Of a stretch of 64,000 bases of DNA, positions 9,789 to 20,982 are shown in pieces (the first letter of the stretch is position 1; the number at the start of each line of letters is the position of its first letter). The stretch is taken from positions 992,001 to 1,056,000 of the forward strand of contig NW_020194560.1 of NCBI RefSeq assembly GCF_002865645.1. Reading direction: 5' to 3'. The notes under the pieces were generated by a model. It did no database searches. It worked only from the letters and a program-made list of their open reading frames with translations, and was not told where the DNA came from. Source of the DNA: Hyaloscypha bicolor E (Eukaryota > Ascomycota > Leotiomycetes > Helotiales > Hyaloscyphaceae). Made by a program: the position numbers and the translations under genes.

Positions 9789-11374
9789 CTAGATTGGATG
9801 TTTAGTGATGTTATAGAGTGATGGAATGGAGGATAAAATACCGAGATCACCTGGGTACGCAACTGGAGGTGTGTCTGTCTCGCCCAATCGCATTGATTCT
9901 AATGTCGTTGTTATTCCAGTTGTAGAATCGGTGTGGTATGGCAATCGCATGTTGTGACTCTTTATCTCAGAAAACAAGTCCTTACGGACTAAGTCGATCA
10001 TCCGCAATAGAATTCTTTCCTGTACCTGCAATAAACGGAAAGCTCCAGGTTCCCGAATATAGACATCAGGGGGACGCCAAGCAACATAGACTTTGTTGTG
10101 ACTAGCCGGAATTGCGTAATGGCTTGGGTGGTGGGTGATATACATGTGGCATAAATAGCATGCTGGCTTGCTGCAGCCAATGTATTTCTCGCCCTGGCCC
10201 AGAAAGTTGCAAGAATTTCGTTCGAAATGATCGATAAGGAGCAATTCGGCGTGAACTCTCGTCTTAGTAGCTCGTTCACGTTGCAGAAAGCTGTCTATTT
10301 CCTTTTCTTCCGGAGACACGAGCGACCTGAGCCGTTCCATGAACTCGGCTTTCTTTGAAGAATCCGAAAACATACGATGAACAGTGCGCTCTATCGTTGC
10401 TTCCTTCTTGCCTCGGAAGGGAAGTTGTTGTGGTACTGACGAGCGTACTGTTTTCACAGTAAATCCCTGAGCAAAGTCTTGCGCAAGCTTTGTTGCCGCT
10501 TCGGTTAGTGTCTTTGAGGACTTGAGAGGCTTCCCAAGTTTGCCGAGTAGTTTATAAAGCCGTTCAAATGTTTCGTGCCGTGTCCGCCCTTGCCCAGCAA
10601 ACATGCTAACAGTCTTCAAGTACTGAGTGTGTCTAATGTCATAGCAAGCTTTGGATAAGTCGAAGAGACTTGGTCCTGTACATCCTCCAGTGTCATCGCC
10701 AAAGTATTTCCTGAGCCACTGTTGCAAGTTGTTAACCTCGAGTGCACTCCTGTCTCTGTCCGTAGCTCCTGCCAAGCTTTAGCGAAATAATGACAACACA
10801 CCCTGGCAATGCTAAACTTACCGTTGCCCCTAACGTAGCCTGTCATGAGTTCATGGCAAGGAAGAATGCATGATTTGATAATCTCTGCACGGTACGCATT
10901 GAGTCTTGGAGCTTGAAAATCGACAATCATAGATGCAAGCCTTTGGGTTGCCAGTGAAGCTTCCTGGTGTAAGTCCTCCATACTGTCTTTCTCGACAACT
11001 CGATACACGCATGCCAAAACCCCCTTCAAGAAAGTGACGACCCCCTCTTCAACATCGGCGTTAGCGCAGAGCCAGACTACAACACCCTGGGGGGTCTTCT
11101 CTAGAGCGGCTGCAGCGACGTGGTCAGGCCCCTTTCGGTAGGCACAGATGTAGGCGATGGCGTTTGTGAAAGACCGTCGGAGCTGGATATGATTTGATTC
11201 TGGATCATCGGAGATTATCTCGGATTTGATTCTTTCCCCCCGTATCGGACTAAGGGCGTGAAGGAGTAATAGTGGTTCGTAAAACCTCCTAGTTACCTTA
11301 TGCCGTATCGGAGAAATACCTAACGGTCTTGGCATTGCCAGATTGCTTTCCTGCTGATCGATAGCCGGTGGCAT
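9789..11374 (-). CDS. Cytidine-deaminase-fold protein (OTT_1508-like deaminase type), 510 aa
   Basis: Two exons, 11374-10822 and 10768-9789, are joined by a 53-bp intron with a GTAAGT donor, a CGCTAAAGC branch region and a GGCAG acceptor. This resolves two overlapping frames into one intact protein of 510 residues. The C-terminal half carries a zinc-dependent deaminase signature: RVHAELLLIDHF (His357, Glu359), then GCSKPACYLC (Cys388, Cys391). The HAE plus PxCxxC arrangement with this spacing is what I associate with the fungal OTT_1508-like deaminase domain (Pfam PF14441). The first 300 residues are alpha-helical in character and unrecognised. There is no signal peptide or membrane segment, so it is probably cytosolic or nuclear. 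Substrate is unknown; this superfamily includes nucleic-acid and nucleotide deaminases. It is transcribed divergently from the Dicer-like gene, 722 bp away. Confidence 0.75.
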
Positions 11375-12096
11375 GAGCTGGATTCATTGGATGCACAGCT
11401 GTTCGGTCAGTAACCTTGTCGCTGATCTAAAAATTAAAAATTGCAGTATCTCACCTTCAGATGCGTTCCGTCTCTACCTTTTGCACAGTATATAGTCTTT
11501 TCACTCTGTTCGGCGGCTGCAATGAACACTCATATTAAGGCAATAAGTTTGGTATTGGGTTGACATTCTGATGCGAGACCCAGGTTTACCCACCCATACG
11601 ATCGAGCATCACCCCCTTAAACCCCGCAATACCAATAACAATGAGAGAATCGAGAAGAAGCAAACCGAATTCTGAGGGCGCCAGTCGGCCTCCAGTGGGC
11701 CTCAAAAGTGAGGCTGTCTAACGAGTTTTCATCCAATTAAGGTCGAGTAGCTTACAATTTCCTAAGACCTATAAGAGGCTTCTGCGAGTGAGGCGAACTT
11801 CATTGGTGTCAATTTCTGCATAGCTATCCTTATGTAGTTCGTGCTCCATAATGATTCGCGAGGCTGTGTTGATGAGTGAGCATTTTCGTGAACCAGATCT
11901 AAGATTAGAAATTTAGGTTGAATTTTTGGATTCGGAATGTGTTCCTAATTTTCCAGCCCCATTTAATAGGAATTTTATGTCATCTTGACCAGCGATCTCT
12001 TTTGGAGAGTGTTTTCGATTAATGATTCTGATTATCAAGAAGTTTATACTTCTTATTAGTTTGTTTACACACCTTATAGACGAAACTATCCGAAAG
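11375..12096. promoter_or_regulatory. Shared divergent promoter region of the deaminase and Dicer-like genes
   Basis: 722 bp between two start codons facing away from each other. Composition is normal with no RIP signature and no convincing gene. The sequence must hold both promoters, which allows co-regulation. I see no specific operator. Confidence 0.5.
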
Positions 12097-15000
12097 ATGG
12101 CCACGCTGGGACTACTTGCAGAGACAAATATACGCCCCCGGGCTTATCAGTTAGAGATGTTGGAAGAAAGTCTTAAAGGAAACATCATCGTTGCTGTCAG
12201 TGAAGCCATGGGCTCGAAGAGATGAGTGTTGACGAATTAACAGATGGACACCGGAAGTGGGAAGACTCAAATGTAGGTCTAACTCTGGTGAAAGGACACA
12301 ACATAACTAATTTCAATTGCCATGGTAGAGCCGTACTACGCATTTCTGCAGAACTTGAAATCTGTCACGCTTCACAGGTTATCTATATCTGCCCATCTGC
12401 ACTCACTACTGCTACTGATAATTACTAGATAATATGGTTCTTGGCTCCAACCGTTTCACTTTGCGAACAACAATACAGCGTCCTCTCTCTTCACCTACCA
12501 ACGGTAGGAATAAGGCTATTGTTGGGTCGTGACAATGTCGACCGATGGAGCTCGCAGCATATCTGGGATACTGCACTCTCTGGAGCGCGGATAGTAGTAT
12601 CTACGCATGCAGTTTTGGCTGATGCGTTAAGTCATGGATTCGTAGTCATGGCAAAGTTGGCACTCTTGATATTTGATGAAGGTGAGCATCCTTCTTGCTT
12701 TCCAACTCGGTTAATCATATGACCCGACAGCGCACCACTGTGTCGGTAACCATCCCGCCAACAAGATTATGAAGGGATACTATCACCACCGGGGGGCAGA
12801 GTTGGGTTTAAATTCCAGACCCAAGATTCTAGGCTTGACTGCCAGCCCCATTGTAAGGTCAAAACCGAAAGATCTTCGGTAGGTTGAACTCCACGCGCTG
12901 AGTTTTCCTTCGATGTATAATCTATGGTATTCACTAACTTATTGCACCAAAGAGTCATCGAGGTTAATTTGGATTCAGTCACCAAGACTCCTCGCATCAA
13001 CCGACAGGAGTTGACCCGGCATGTCCACGTTCCTGAGCTGGTCGAAATTGTCTACTCTGAAGATTGTCTTAGCTCCAAAACAAGGTCTTCTATATTGGAA
13101 TTGCTACTCGACCGTGTCCAAGACGCCGAAAACCAATGGTCGAAGTACAAACTTTGTCTCCTATCAGCAGAAGAAATCGCCGGGCTCTCTACAAGCTCTC
13201 TGAGAGTGCGAAATTGGAGCACTTCCGCACAAGAACAGCTAAAGAGGTTCTCTGCTCGGTCTCGATATATTCAACAAGAACTTGGAGCCTGGGCTTCTGA
13301 CTACTATATTACCGCCACAATCTCTCGGGCAACATCATGTATGCATTCACAACAAAATGCACGCCTCGACTGGAAAGATGAAGAAAGGATCCACATCCTC
13401 AATACGCTAGGGCAAATTCGAGTTGCCGAGTCCCTAAACCCTCCGTCACTCCAAAAGATCTCAAATAAATGTGACTCTCTCTTTCAATTCTTGAAAAGTG
13501 CTTATAAAAAGGATTTCCGTGGCCTTATATTTGTCAAGCAGCGAGTGACTGCCATTGCACTTTGCCAACTTCTCTCACAACACCCCGAAACGAAGGATCT
13601 CTTCAGCAGCGGTACATTCGTAGGTACCTCGACAAATCAAAGTAGAAAAACGGAATTGGCCGATCTCCTGGATCAGAAATGCCAGAAGGAAGTACTAAAG
13701 AACTTTCGTGAAGGCAGCAAAAATATTATCATCGCCACCAGCGCCCTCGAGGAGGGCATTGACGTATCAGCATGCAATGTAGTCATCTGTTTCAACAAGC
13801 CGCCAAATTTGAAGTCGTTCATTCAAAGGCGGGGCAGAGCAAGACATGAGAAGTCTACATTCATGATCTTGCTATCTTTGGGTGATAATGCAGATCTGGG
13901 AGCAGCCTGGGAGAGAATGGAGTCTAAGATGGTTGAGGAGTATATGAGAGAGTCACGACAGTTAGATGATGAAGAGGGCAGACTTCTTGATGAGATCGAG
14001 GACGACTCTATGACTTTGAGAGTTGAATCGACTGGGTTGGTAAAAATTCACAAAGGCCTCTTACATGGCTAACTTCCCCAGGGCGAGACTCACTCTAGAC
14101 GATGCTGTAGGACATTTACACCATTTCTGTGCAACATTGCCTGTCTATCGCTACGCTCATAGCCGCCCAACATTCACCTACCAAACGGAATTGACAGGTC
14201 GCATCCGGGGATTTGTGACACTTCCAAACTCAGTTCATCCCTCGGTTCGTCAAGCATCATCGCTCCGTAGCTGGCAAAAGGAGAATATGGCAGCCAAAGA
14301 TGCAGCATTGCAAGCCTATGTGGCACTGTACAAAGCTGGTTTATTGAATGATAATCTATTGCCATTGATGCCAGGAGATGTGTTCGAAGAGACGAAATCC
14401 GCAGAAGATTTATCTTCCATGGTTAAGATTCAACAACAACACAATCCGTGGCTTGACATAGCCAAGAAAAGCGCTACTACCAAAAAAAGATACCTCAATC
14501 CCGTCAAGGTTCGGGTCGCAAGCGAAGTGGTCCTTTCGACAAAGCTCACCCTTCCGACCCAAATATGTTCACTGCCGTGGTCTCCATTGCCAGAGCAAGG
14601 GATCCGGTGCGAAATTTGCATCGATGACTCAGAAGAGATTACAGATCCGGACAATTTTCATCTTGGTTCATGTCAAGCCAGCACAAGATCAATGTTACGG
14701 CAAGTCCACGGCACTCGTATCACTGTCTGCCACAATGGTTTCTTAGTCCAATTCACACCGCCGATAACACAAGATGAGCTTAGAGCATGGATTCGGCAAT
14801 CTTCGACTGAAAATTTCGAAGTGCCCCGTGATGCTGGTCTAGAACGCCACCCCGGGGCACGTTCAACGGTGCCTCTCGTCACCATCCCTATATCTCAGAA
14901 ATCAGAAGTGACAAGCGCCACAAAATGGCTACACAATCCCAATCGATTCGCTAAATTTGCGCCACACATAATTCATTGTCTAGAAACCCTATTGTTGGGT

Positions 15001-16410
15001 GAGGAAATGGTGGACAGACTCCACCTCAACGTACACTTACGAAGAGTAGACCTGGTTGCACAAGCCCTCTGCTTGCCCTCTGCCAATGCTCTGTCAAACA
15101 ATACTCGTCTTGCCTTTCTCGGCGATACCGTATTGGATTTTCTTGTCACGAGCAAACTATTTGCTGCACATGCCACTTGGCACGAGGGGTATCTTTCTGC
15201 TAAGAGAAAGTTAATCATCTCAAACGCACATATATCAAAAATGGCTCTGCAAACCGGACTAGATAAGTTCATCATTACTAAGTCTTGTCAGAAAAGGTCT
15301 TCGGAATCTCCAAAAAGCCCAGACATCTATTTTGATGATATTGGAAGAACAAGATACCTTTCAAGGACGGCAATAGCGAATGTTGTTCAGGCTATAATCG
15401 GCACTGCGTATCTACAAGGGAAGCTCAAAACAGCTCTCCAGTGTGCCCAGGTCTTCACACCAGAGCTCTTAGAACATCCTGCGGATTGTTCTCTAAGGAT
15501 GGCCTGCGGTCGACGAGAGTCGGCTGGAGTCCCTCATTTTGGGCCATTGGAAAAGTTGTTAGGATACAAGTTCCACAACACCTCAATCTTGACAGAAGCA
15601 ATGACACATCCTTCGTGTGAACAAGACCTGACAACCTATTCATATGGAAGATTAGCAGTCCTTGGCAGCAGTGTTCTGAGTATGACTATTGTTCAATCTT
15701 TATATCCCGGGACCGAAATGATTTCAAGCAACCAGCAACAACTTCTCCGGGCCGCTACCATCAACAAGGGGTTTTTGGCTTTTATCTGTATCGACACTTC
15801 TTTAGATCTGGATTTTTACGATATCCAGGAATCTGGCCCAAGTCGATTTTGTGAAGTACGGCGCCAAAAAAAAAACCCTTTATGGAGTTTTATGAGGCTT
15901 GGTCACTTTGAAATCGCGCCCGACAGAGCGGAATTCCTCCAAAAGCATACCGAAACCTGTCAAGGCATTCGACTTACACTAGCCTCGGGTATGACCTACC
16001 CTTGGCAAGACCTTGCAAATCTGGAGGCCAACGCATATTTCTCCGACATCGTGCGAAGCTTATTTGGCGCGGTGTATGCTGACAGCAATGGAGATGTACT
16101 CCAATGTTCTCTGCTCGCTGAGAAACTCAAAATACTCCCTATTATGCGTCGATTATTGCACGATAATGTGGACGTCATGCACCCAAAAAACCGGTTGGGG
16201 GAAATGGTTGGCGATCTGAGCGTAACTTACAGAACAGATTCAACACCAGCAAACAATTATCGTTGCACAGTTCGAGTAAACGGAAAACAAATTGGAGACC
16301 CTCAAACAGCCCCTTGTAAACAAGGAGCTACGATCAGAGCCGCAGAGCAAGCTCTTAGGATTCTAAGGAGTAACCTGGAGACTTCACCTATTAGTTCTTA
16401 CATGGAATAG
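12097..16410 (+). CDS. dcl2: Dicer-like protein (DCL2 type), 1329 aa, with degenerate RNase III active sites
   Basis: Seven exons (12097-12195, 12244-12272, 12329-12377, 12429-12681, 12731-12878, 12953-14035, 14082-16410) join in one intact frame. Domain order: DEAD helicase with Walker A DTGSGKT (35-41), DEAH (142-145) and GLTASP; helicase C with QRRGRAR (484-490); Dicer dimerisation domain ([18 protein letters not shown]); RNase IIIa; RNase IIIb; C-terminal dsRBD (NRLGEMV...AAEQALRIL). No PAZ seen. The canonical E-D-D-E metal-binding set reads Ala898, Asp902, Asn987, Gln990 in IIIa and Ala1079, Ser1083, Asp1209, Arg1212 in IIIb, so six of eight acids are gone. Family role: dsRNA cleavage in antiviral RNA silencing. 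Here I infer dsRNA binding or ATP-driven sensing without cleavage. The ATG at 12097 was chosen over 12022 because homology-like sequence starts there. No RIP signature. Confidence 0.88.
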
Positions 16411-16479
16411 ACGAAAAAGAAAGCTTACCAGGTAGTTAAACACCCTTGGTTTATGCGATTTTTTCTACATTGTATTACG

Positions 16480-17210
16480 AAAAGGAGCAAATTTTAGTGG
16501 GCTCGAGTGATTTGATATGCTTGACTTGAATAAAGGGTTTTTTGCTATTTAGTAAACTTAACATAGTTGCTTATTTTGCGAGTAGCTAGGTTATAAGTAA
16601 TAACTAATATAAAGATATATTAAGTAAAAAGCAAGTAAGAAAAAAAATATTTATACTTATATATAATATTTTAATTTATATTTTACTTGAATATATATTT
16701 ATATATAATAAGAGAACCTTATAATAATATAAATTAAAGATAAAAGCTCTATTATAAGGCAATTATTATTAAATTACTACTAAATAAAATAGAAAGATTA
16801 AGATTTGTATTATAATTATTTATTATTGGAATTAAATACTAAAGGCTTTAAAAATTATATAAGCTATAATAGTAATTATTATTATAAAGCCAAATATTAA
16901 AATTACTAATATATTTGAAATCTTAATTAAATAAGTATTTATAATACTTATTTTAAAGATTCTAAAGCTTAGTATTTTTAAAGTAATATTTTTTTATAAA
17001 AAAATACCTTAATTAATAATTCTAAAAATATAAGATTAACTTAAGATATAATTAAATATAATTAATTAATAAATGTAAGACTTTAATTGTTTAGAAAATA
17101 ATATATTTTAAGAAAAAACTCAGGACAGTACTAGTAAGTAGTTAATATAGAGTAAAAGTCGAGGGGTTAGCAAAATCAGAAGTTTTATTTAAGTTAGTTA
17201 TAAATAGTAC
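16480..17210. other. RIP-degraded AT-rich patch, no gene
   Basis: AT-rich tract with almost no CpA, immediately downstream of the Dicer-like gene. It is a short repeat remnant whose family I cannot name; it shares the base signature of the large islands. No inverted ends were noticed. Confidence 0.6.
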
Positions 17211-18040
17211 TATAGCAGACTAATTAGAAGAGCCACAAGTCTGGCCCATAGTGGGAATATCTAGAGCTGTCAAGAGCAAAGAACCTTCGGCTCTGCCTCT
17301 GTCGCTGAGTCTGCCACCGCTTGTGCAATCACATCGGCTCCTCTCCTCCCTTCCGTCGGCGTTTGCAACCGCATGTCTCTATCACGATTATTGAATCGAC
17401 CTAAGGATTTCAAAGTCTCGGGCTCTGCATATCGCCATTGTCGCTCATCAACAGATTTCAAACACTACACTGCCATTGCATCTACTAGGCCGATAAAAGT
17501 TCTGAGACTCTACACATTGATATTGGCATCAGTGCTCCCCATCAAAGGATACCCGCATTTGGGGCTGTATATTGCCATTGCCGCCAGCAGGCCGATTCAA
17601 GTATGTTGGACTGTTTGTTTGAGATCAACCGACCAAAGGCCTTTTCCTCTTGCCTTTGACTCTGCGTCTACCTACACTGATCACAGCATCACTCCTTTCT
17701 GGCGTTTCAGGAGATAGCATAGCACATCGTGATTGGGGTCAGTGAACTAATCACGAACCCCCCTGTCTTTGCTTGGGTATGCTCATCATCTCCCCTTGTC
17801 GGCTCTGGTAATGGCGCAACCTTGCGGGTTCGACTCCTGCCCTTGCCGGTTTCCAAGCTGGCTGGAAGCAGCCCTACTTGCACGCCCCGGGTTACGAAGT
17901 AAGATATGATCCCAAGACTTGGGGATGACGCGAGTCCAATCCCCCAAGCCTTTAAGCAGAACCCGAACACACACGAAGCAGTGCCTATATGTCTATGGAA
18001 TTAGTGCACCATGCCCTTCACTACTCCTTCCTCTAGACCA
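17211..18040. other. Gene-free stretch with a weak ~100-bp direct repeat
   Basis: Normal base composition. Two stretches starting near 17471 and 17573 share TGCCATTGC...AGGCCGAT, suggesting a decayed direct repeat about 102 bp long. No open frame has a recognisable domain. Confidence 0.4.
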
Positions 18041-18047
18041 ACCCCAC

Positions 18048-19302
18048 TCAGACAAATTTAAACCTATTCATCGGCATCGCGTCTAACTCCCCAGATTCAG
18101 CCAGCTCCCCGTTCATCACGCCCGGGATAAACGCCTCGCCCTTGAGCTTAAATACATAGACCTTACTCCCCTCGGGAGCATTATCAGGAATCGTGGCTGA
18201 CGTGATCAACGGCCGGCTGTGGTACCACAAAATAATCACCACATCCCACTGCTGCGTCGACGCCGGCACAAGACCCATCAGGGTGCGGTTAGACGTCGTT
18301 ATCAGCTGTCGGAACTTGGTGCGGGCATCCATGGCGCGATGGGCCTCGGCAACCTTGTGGTACGTGTGCTCAACGGGGTTGCTGATGGCTGCGTCGAAAT
18401 AGCTCTCGACGGGCTGGAAGGTGAAGTAGGACGAGAGCGGCTTGCCGGCGATGGGGAGGTTGCGGTTTCCTTGGAGGAAGTCCCAGTTTCGCTTGTACAG
18501 AAAGCCGTCGTTGCGTGGACATGATTCTTGGGTTTGTCAGTTGACGAGTCTATCCAAGTTCAGATCTAAGATGAGTTGGGATAGATGGACCCGGGAACGA
18601 GTCCAGCAGGCGGCTGAAACCCGACGGCACCTTCTTGCCGTGCGTGCCTGTCCCCCCGACAAACGCCGACCAGATCTGGTCTGGAATCGCTTGTACGGCC
18701 GGCTCTGAGTTGGGATAGGAGTAATAGTCTGGAACCTCCCTTGCGGCTGACCAGTCGGGATGGAAGCGCAGCAGCACTACACCCGCCTTGAATTACGGTC
18801 CAAGGAAAGAGGACATATCCGACGCGCTCAACGCACCGAGCCCGTCGACCGTGTCGATGACCCAGCCGGAGCAAATCATGTTGTCGCCCTCAAACTGGGG
18901 GAAAAGCGTGAGGTCTTCTCTCTGAGGCTCCCGGCTTGGGTTTCTACTTTGCAACCAACCGGCTCAGCCTTCCCCGGTCTTTCCTCTCAGGTTGCTGCTG
19001 AGCCTGAGGCCGATGATTACTCGGCATCGAGCTCGGCGGGATGCCAATGTACTCCTCTGGCCGTTCCACGTTCATCTCCTCGTCGAAGCGCACCAAGGGT
19101 AGTCCCGTCGGCTCAGCGCTCTCGCCGGGGAGCAGTTGTAGGGGGCCGAGATCAACCACGCGCATCATATCTTACTCTCTGTAGGGTGTCCATCCTCGAT
19201 GCGCTTCTGGATCTGGATGAGACGGATGGAGAGGGGCCCGTCGTCGGGGAGGGCGTATTTGTATTCGCAGTCGGCGACCGAGTATTCCCTGTCGTCGGCC
19301 AT
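18048..19302 (-). pseudogene. HET-domain-related protein, degenerate relic
   Basis: On the minus strand from the ATG at 19302 there are coding-like segments in different frames. The first (YKYALPDDGPLSIRLIQIQK) resembles the N-terminus of fungal heterokaryon-incompatibility (HET) proteins. A middle stretch contains RVVDLGPLQLLPGES. A later one contains ICSGWVIDTVDG, and a last one (about 18332-18048) ends with VYVFKLKGEAFIPGVMNGEL, like the C-terminal motif of HET proteins. The central HET core is missing from this short span and frames change several times with in-frame stops (for example near 19168 and 18550), so I call it a relic. An alternative is a multi-exon gene whose introns I failed to place. 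It lies between two RIP tracts. Confidence 0.45.
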
Positions 19303-20146
19303 TATCTGTACTTGTATACTTTCTTTCTTGGTTTTTGGTTGATGTGGTGGATTGGGGGGCGGGGGTGGCGGGTGATGGGTGGTGGGTGATGGGTTTTGCG
19401 AAAGATGTATTATGATTGAAATGGTTCCTGGTGTTGCAAAGGGGTTGGAACCGAGTGTGATGCAGAAACTTCGGTGCATTGCCAAGCACTATTGAAACAA
19501 TTAGTCCCGTAGAACACAGTGCAGGAAGCTCACTGGTAGCGAAGATGCAGTCCGGGAGAGTGGCGCTTTCAGCCGCAGATCACCTGCCCTGCATCTTGAG
19601 TGTCTGTTGGGCTTGGCTGGCGCCAACTGCGCATACCCGGCAGCATTGTCATATGGCAGTGATTTGCCAGGTACACATCGGAAATATGTCCTACAAGAGC
19701 GGCAATGTAAGGTATGACGAGGTGGAAGACAAAGCACGGGTTCGAAACGAGTGGGAAAGGTACGAGATATAATCCTCTGGAACGAATGAGTAAAGAGGGG
19801 TCATGCCTCTGGGGTGTGACTGTGTTGACTATTGAACCGGGGATGGAAGGAGGAATGCCAAACTTGCACTGGAATAGCTACATTCCTTTGGCACGATTTG
19901 TTTGTACCTTAGACTGCAAGCCCCCAGTTGCCATGGAGGAGTGATTGAATGAAGACAACCTGTCCTGGGGCATGAGAGTACTCTTGACTGGTGAGCTGTC
20001 AAAACGTTTGTAAGAAGTGAGGATAAACGAATATTCGACAAATATTAAACAAGAACGTGATCTAAGATCTTCTAATGGGGATGCTTCTGGTTACTAACTT
20101 TAATAAGTTGGTTAAGAAGAGTTTGGTGAGGTTGTTATTGTGAGGG
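19303..20146. other. Gene-free stretch before the large island
   Basis: Normal composition. Several short open frames on both strands overlap without family resemblance. I see no gene, RNA or repeat. Confidence 0.5.
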
Positions 20147-20147
20147 A

Positions 20148-20153
20148 TGTTTG
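20148..20153. repeat. Target-site duplication, left (TGTTTG)
   Basis: TGTTTG directly precedes the left inverted repeat and recurs directly after the right one (45047-45052). If one base of each inverted-repeat end is counted as target, the direct repeat is 8 bp (ATGTTTGT, 20147-20154 and 45046-45053). Confidence 0.7.
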
Positions 20154-20283
20154 TACGGAAAGCGATAAGGATCAAGTGATTAAGCGATTTTCGAATCCGG
20201 TTTTCAATGTCTGATTTATGGCACGTATACACTCTACCAAAAATCGCCTGTAACCAAAATACCGCATTCTGTATACGTAACTA
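20154..20283 (+). repeat. Left 130-bp terminal inverted repeat
   Basis: Pairs with 44917-45046. The few mismatches are partly RIP transitions on this side: GCACGTATACACTC here against GCACATGTGCACCC in the reverse complement of the right copy. Confidence 0.8.
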
Positions 20284-20679
20284 CATCTAACTTAAGTTCC
20301 TTTATTACTACCTATTATAAGACTCATATATATAATTAAATTATATTTCTAAGTATAAATAATTTATAATATAATTAACTATAATACTTCTGAATTATTT
20401 TTATAAGATTATACTAGCCTTATACTATTACTTATATATTTCTTTATTTCTTCTTTTTATTCTTATTAATATATAATTAGCTTTATATATATAAAATATA
20501 TATAAAAGAACGGAATTATATTAGATTAGAGAATTAGTTATAAATAATATATTTGAAATAACTAGTTAGTAAAAGACATATCTAAAACTAGTAAAAATAA
20601 GTTAAGATATATAAAATTATTAGTTTATAAGAAATATATCCGAAACTAGTAATACTAAATAAGGATATATTTAGAGTAG
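20284..20679 (+). repeat. AT-rich segment with degenerate repeats of about 60-75 bp
   Basis: Repeats of the type ATATCTAAAACTAGTA...AATAAG occur near 20560-20670. The same pattern resumes after the gypsy element at 34040-34150, so the gypsy element inserted into this older array. Confidence 0.5.
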
Positions 20680-20982
20680 TATAATATAGCAGGCTATACT
20701 TGTCGAAAATCGTATTGTTTTAGCGGTTTTGAGATTTAGGTTATATAGTAAAGGCTATGGCCTTTTATATATAACTTGCGGAAATTATATAAGAAAGCTA
20801 GTTTTTCTATAGACTTAGAGAATAATTCTTTATAAGTATTTAATTAATTAAGCTTTCATATACTATATACTATTTATACTTTATTATTTATACTTTTAAT
20901 TTATTATTTTACTATTAAGTTACGTTTTATACTCTAGTATACTTTATATAAGTTTTTGTCTTATTATAGTTTCTCTTTTATA
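20680..20982 (+). repeat. 5' LTR of the gypsy-like element
   Basis: 303 bp, starting TATAATATAGCAGGC and ending TTTTATA. It is the RIPed form of TGTAGTACGGCAGGC...CCTACA. Confidence 0.82.

Noticed and set aside
10616..10775. Apparent frameshift between two overlapping deaminase frames
   Set aside because: A canonical 53-bp intron (GTAAGT...GGCAG, 10821-10769) joins the frames exactly, so no frameshift is needed.
14036..14081. Apparent frame break between the helicase half and the RNase III half of the Dicer-like gene
   Set aside because: A 46-bp intron (GTTGGT...CCCCAG) restores the frame and yields [13 protein letters not shown], which fits the family.
17800..17870. tRNA-like T-arm (GCGGGTTCGACTCCTGC)
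   Set aside because: No matching acceptor strand, D-arm or anticodon arm at the right distance upstream, so chance resemblance.
18193..18708. Plus-strand open frames over the HET relic
   Set aside because: They mirror the coding-like minus strand; codon content and motifs support the minus strand only.
19172..19489. Proline-rich minus-strand frames
   Set aside because: They arise from a CCACC-rich low-complexity stretch near 19340-19390 and overlap the HET relic start in other frames.
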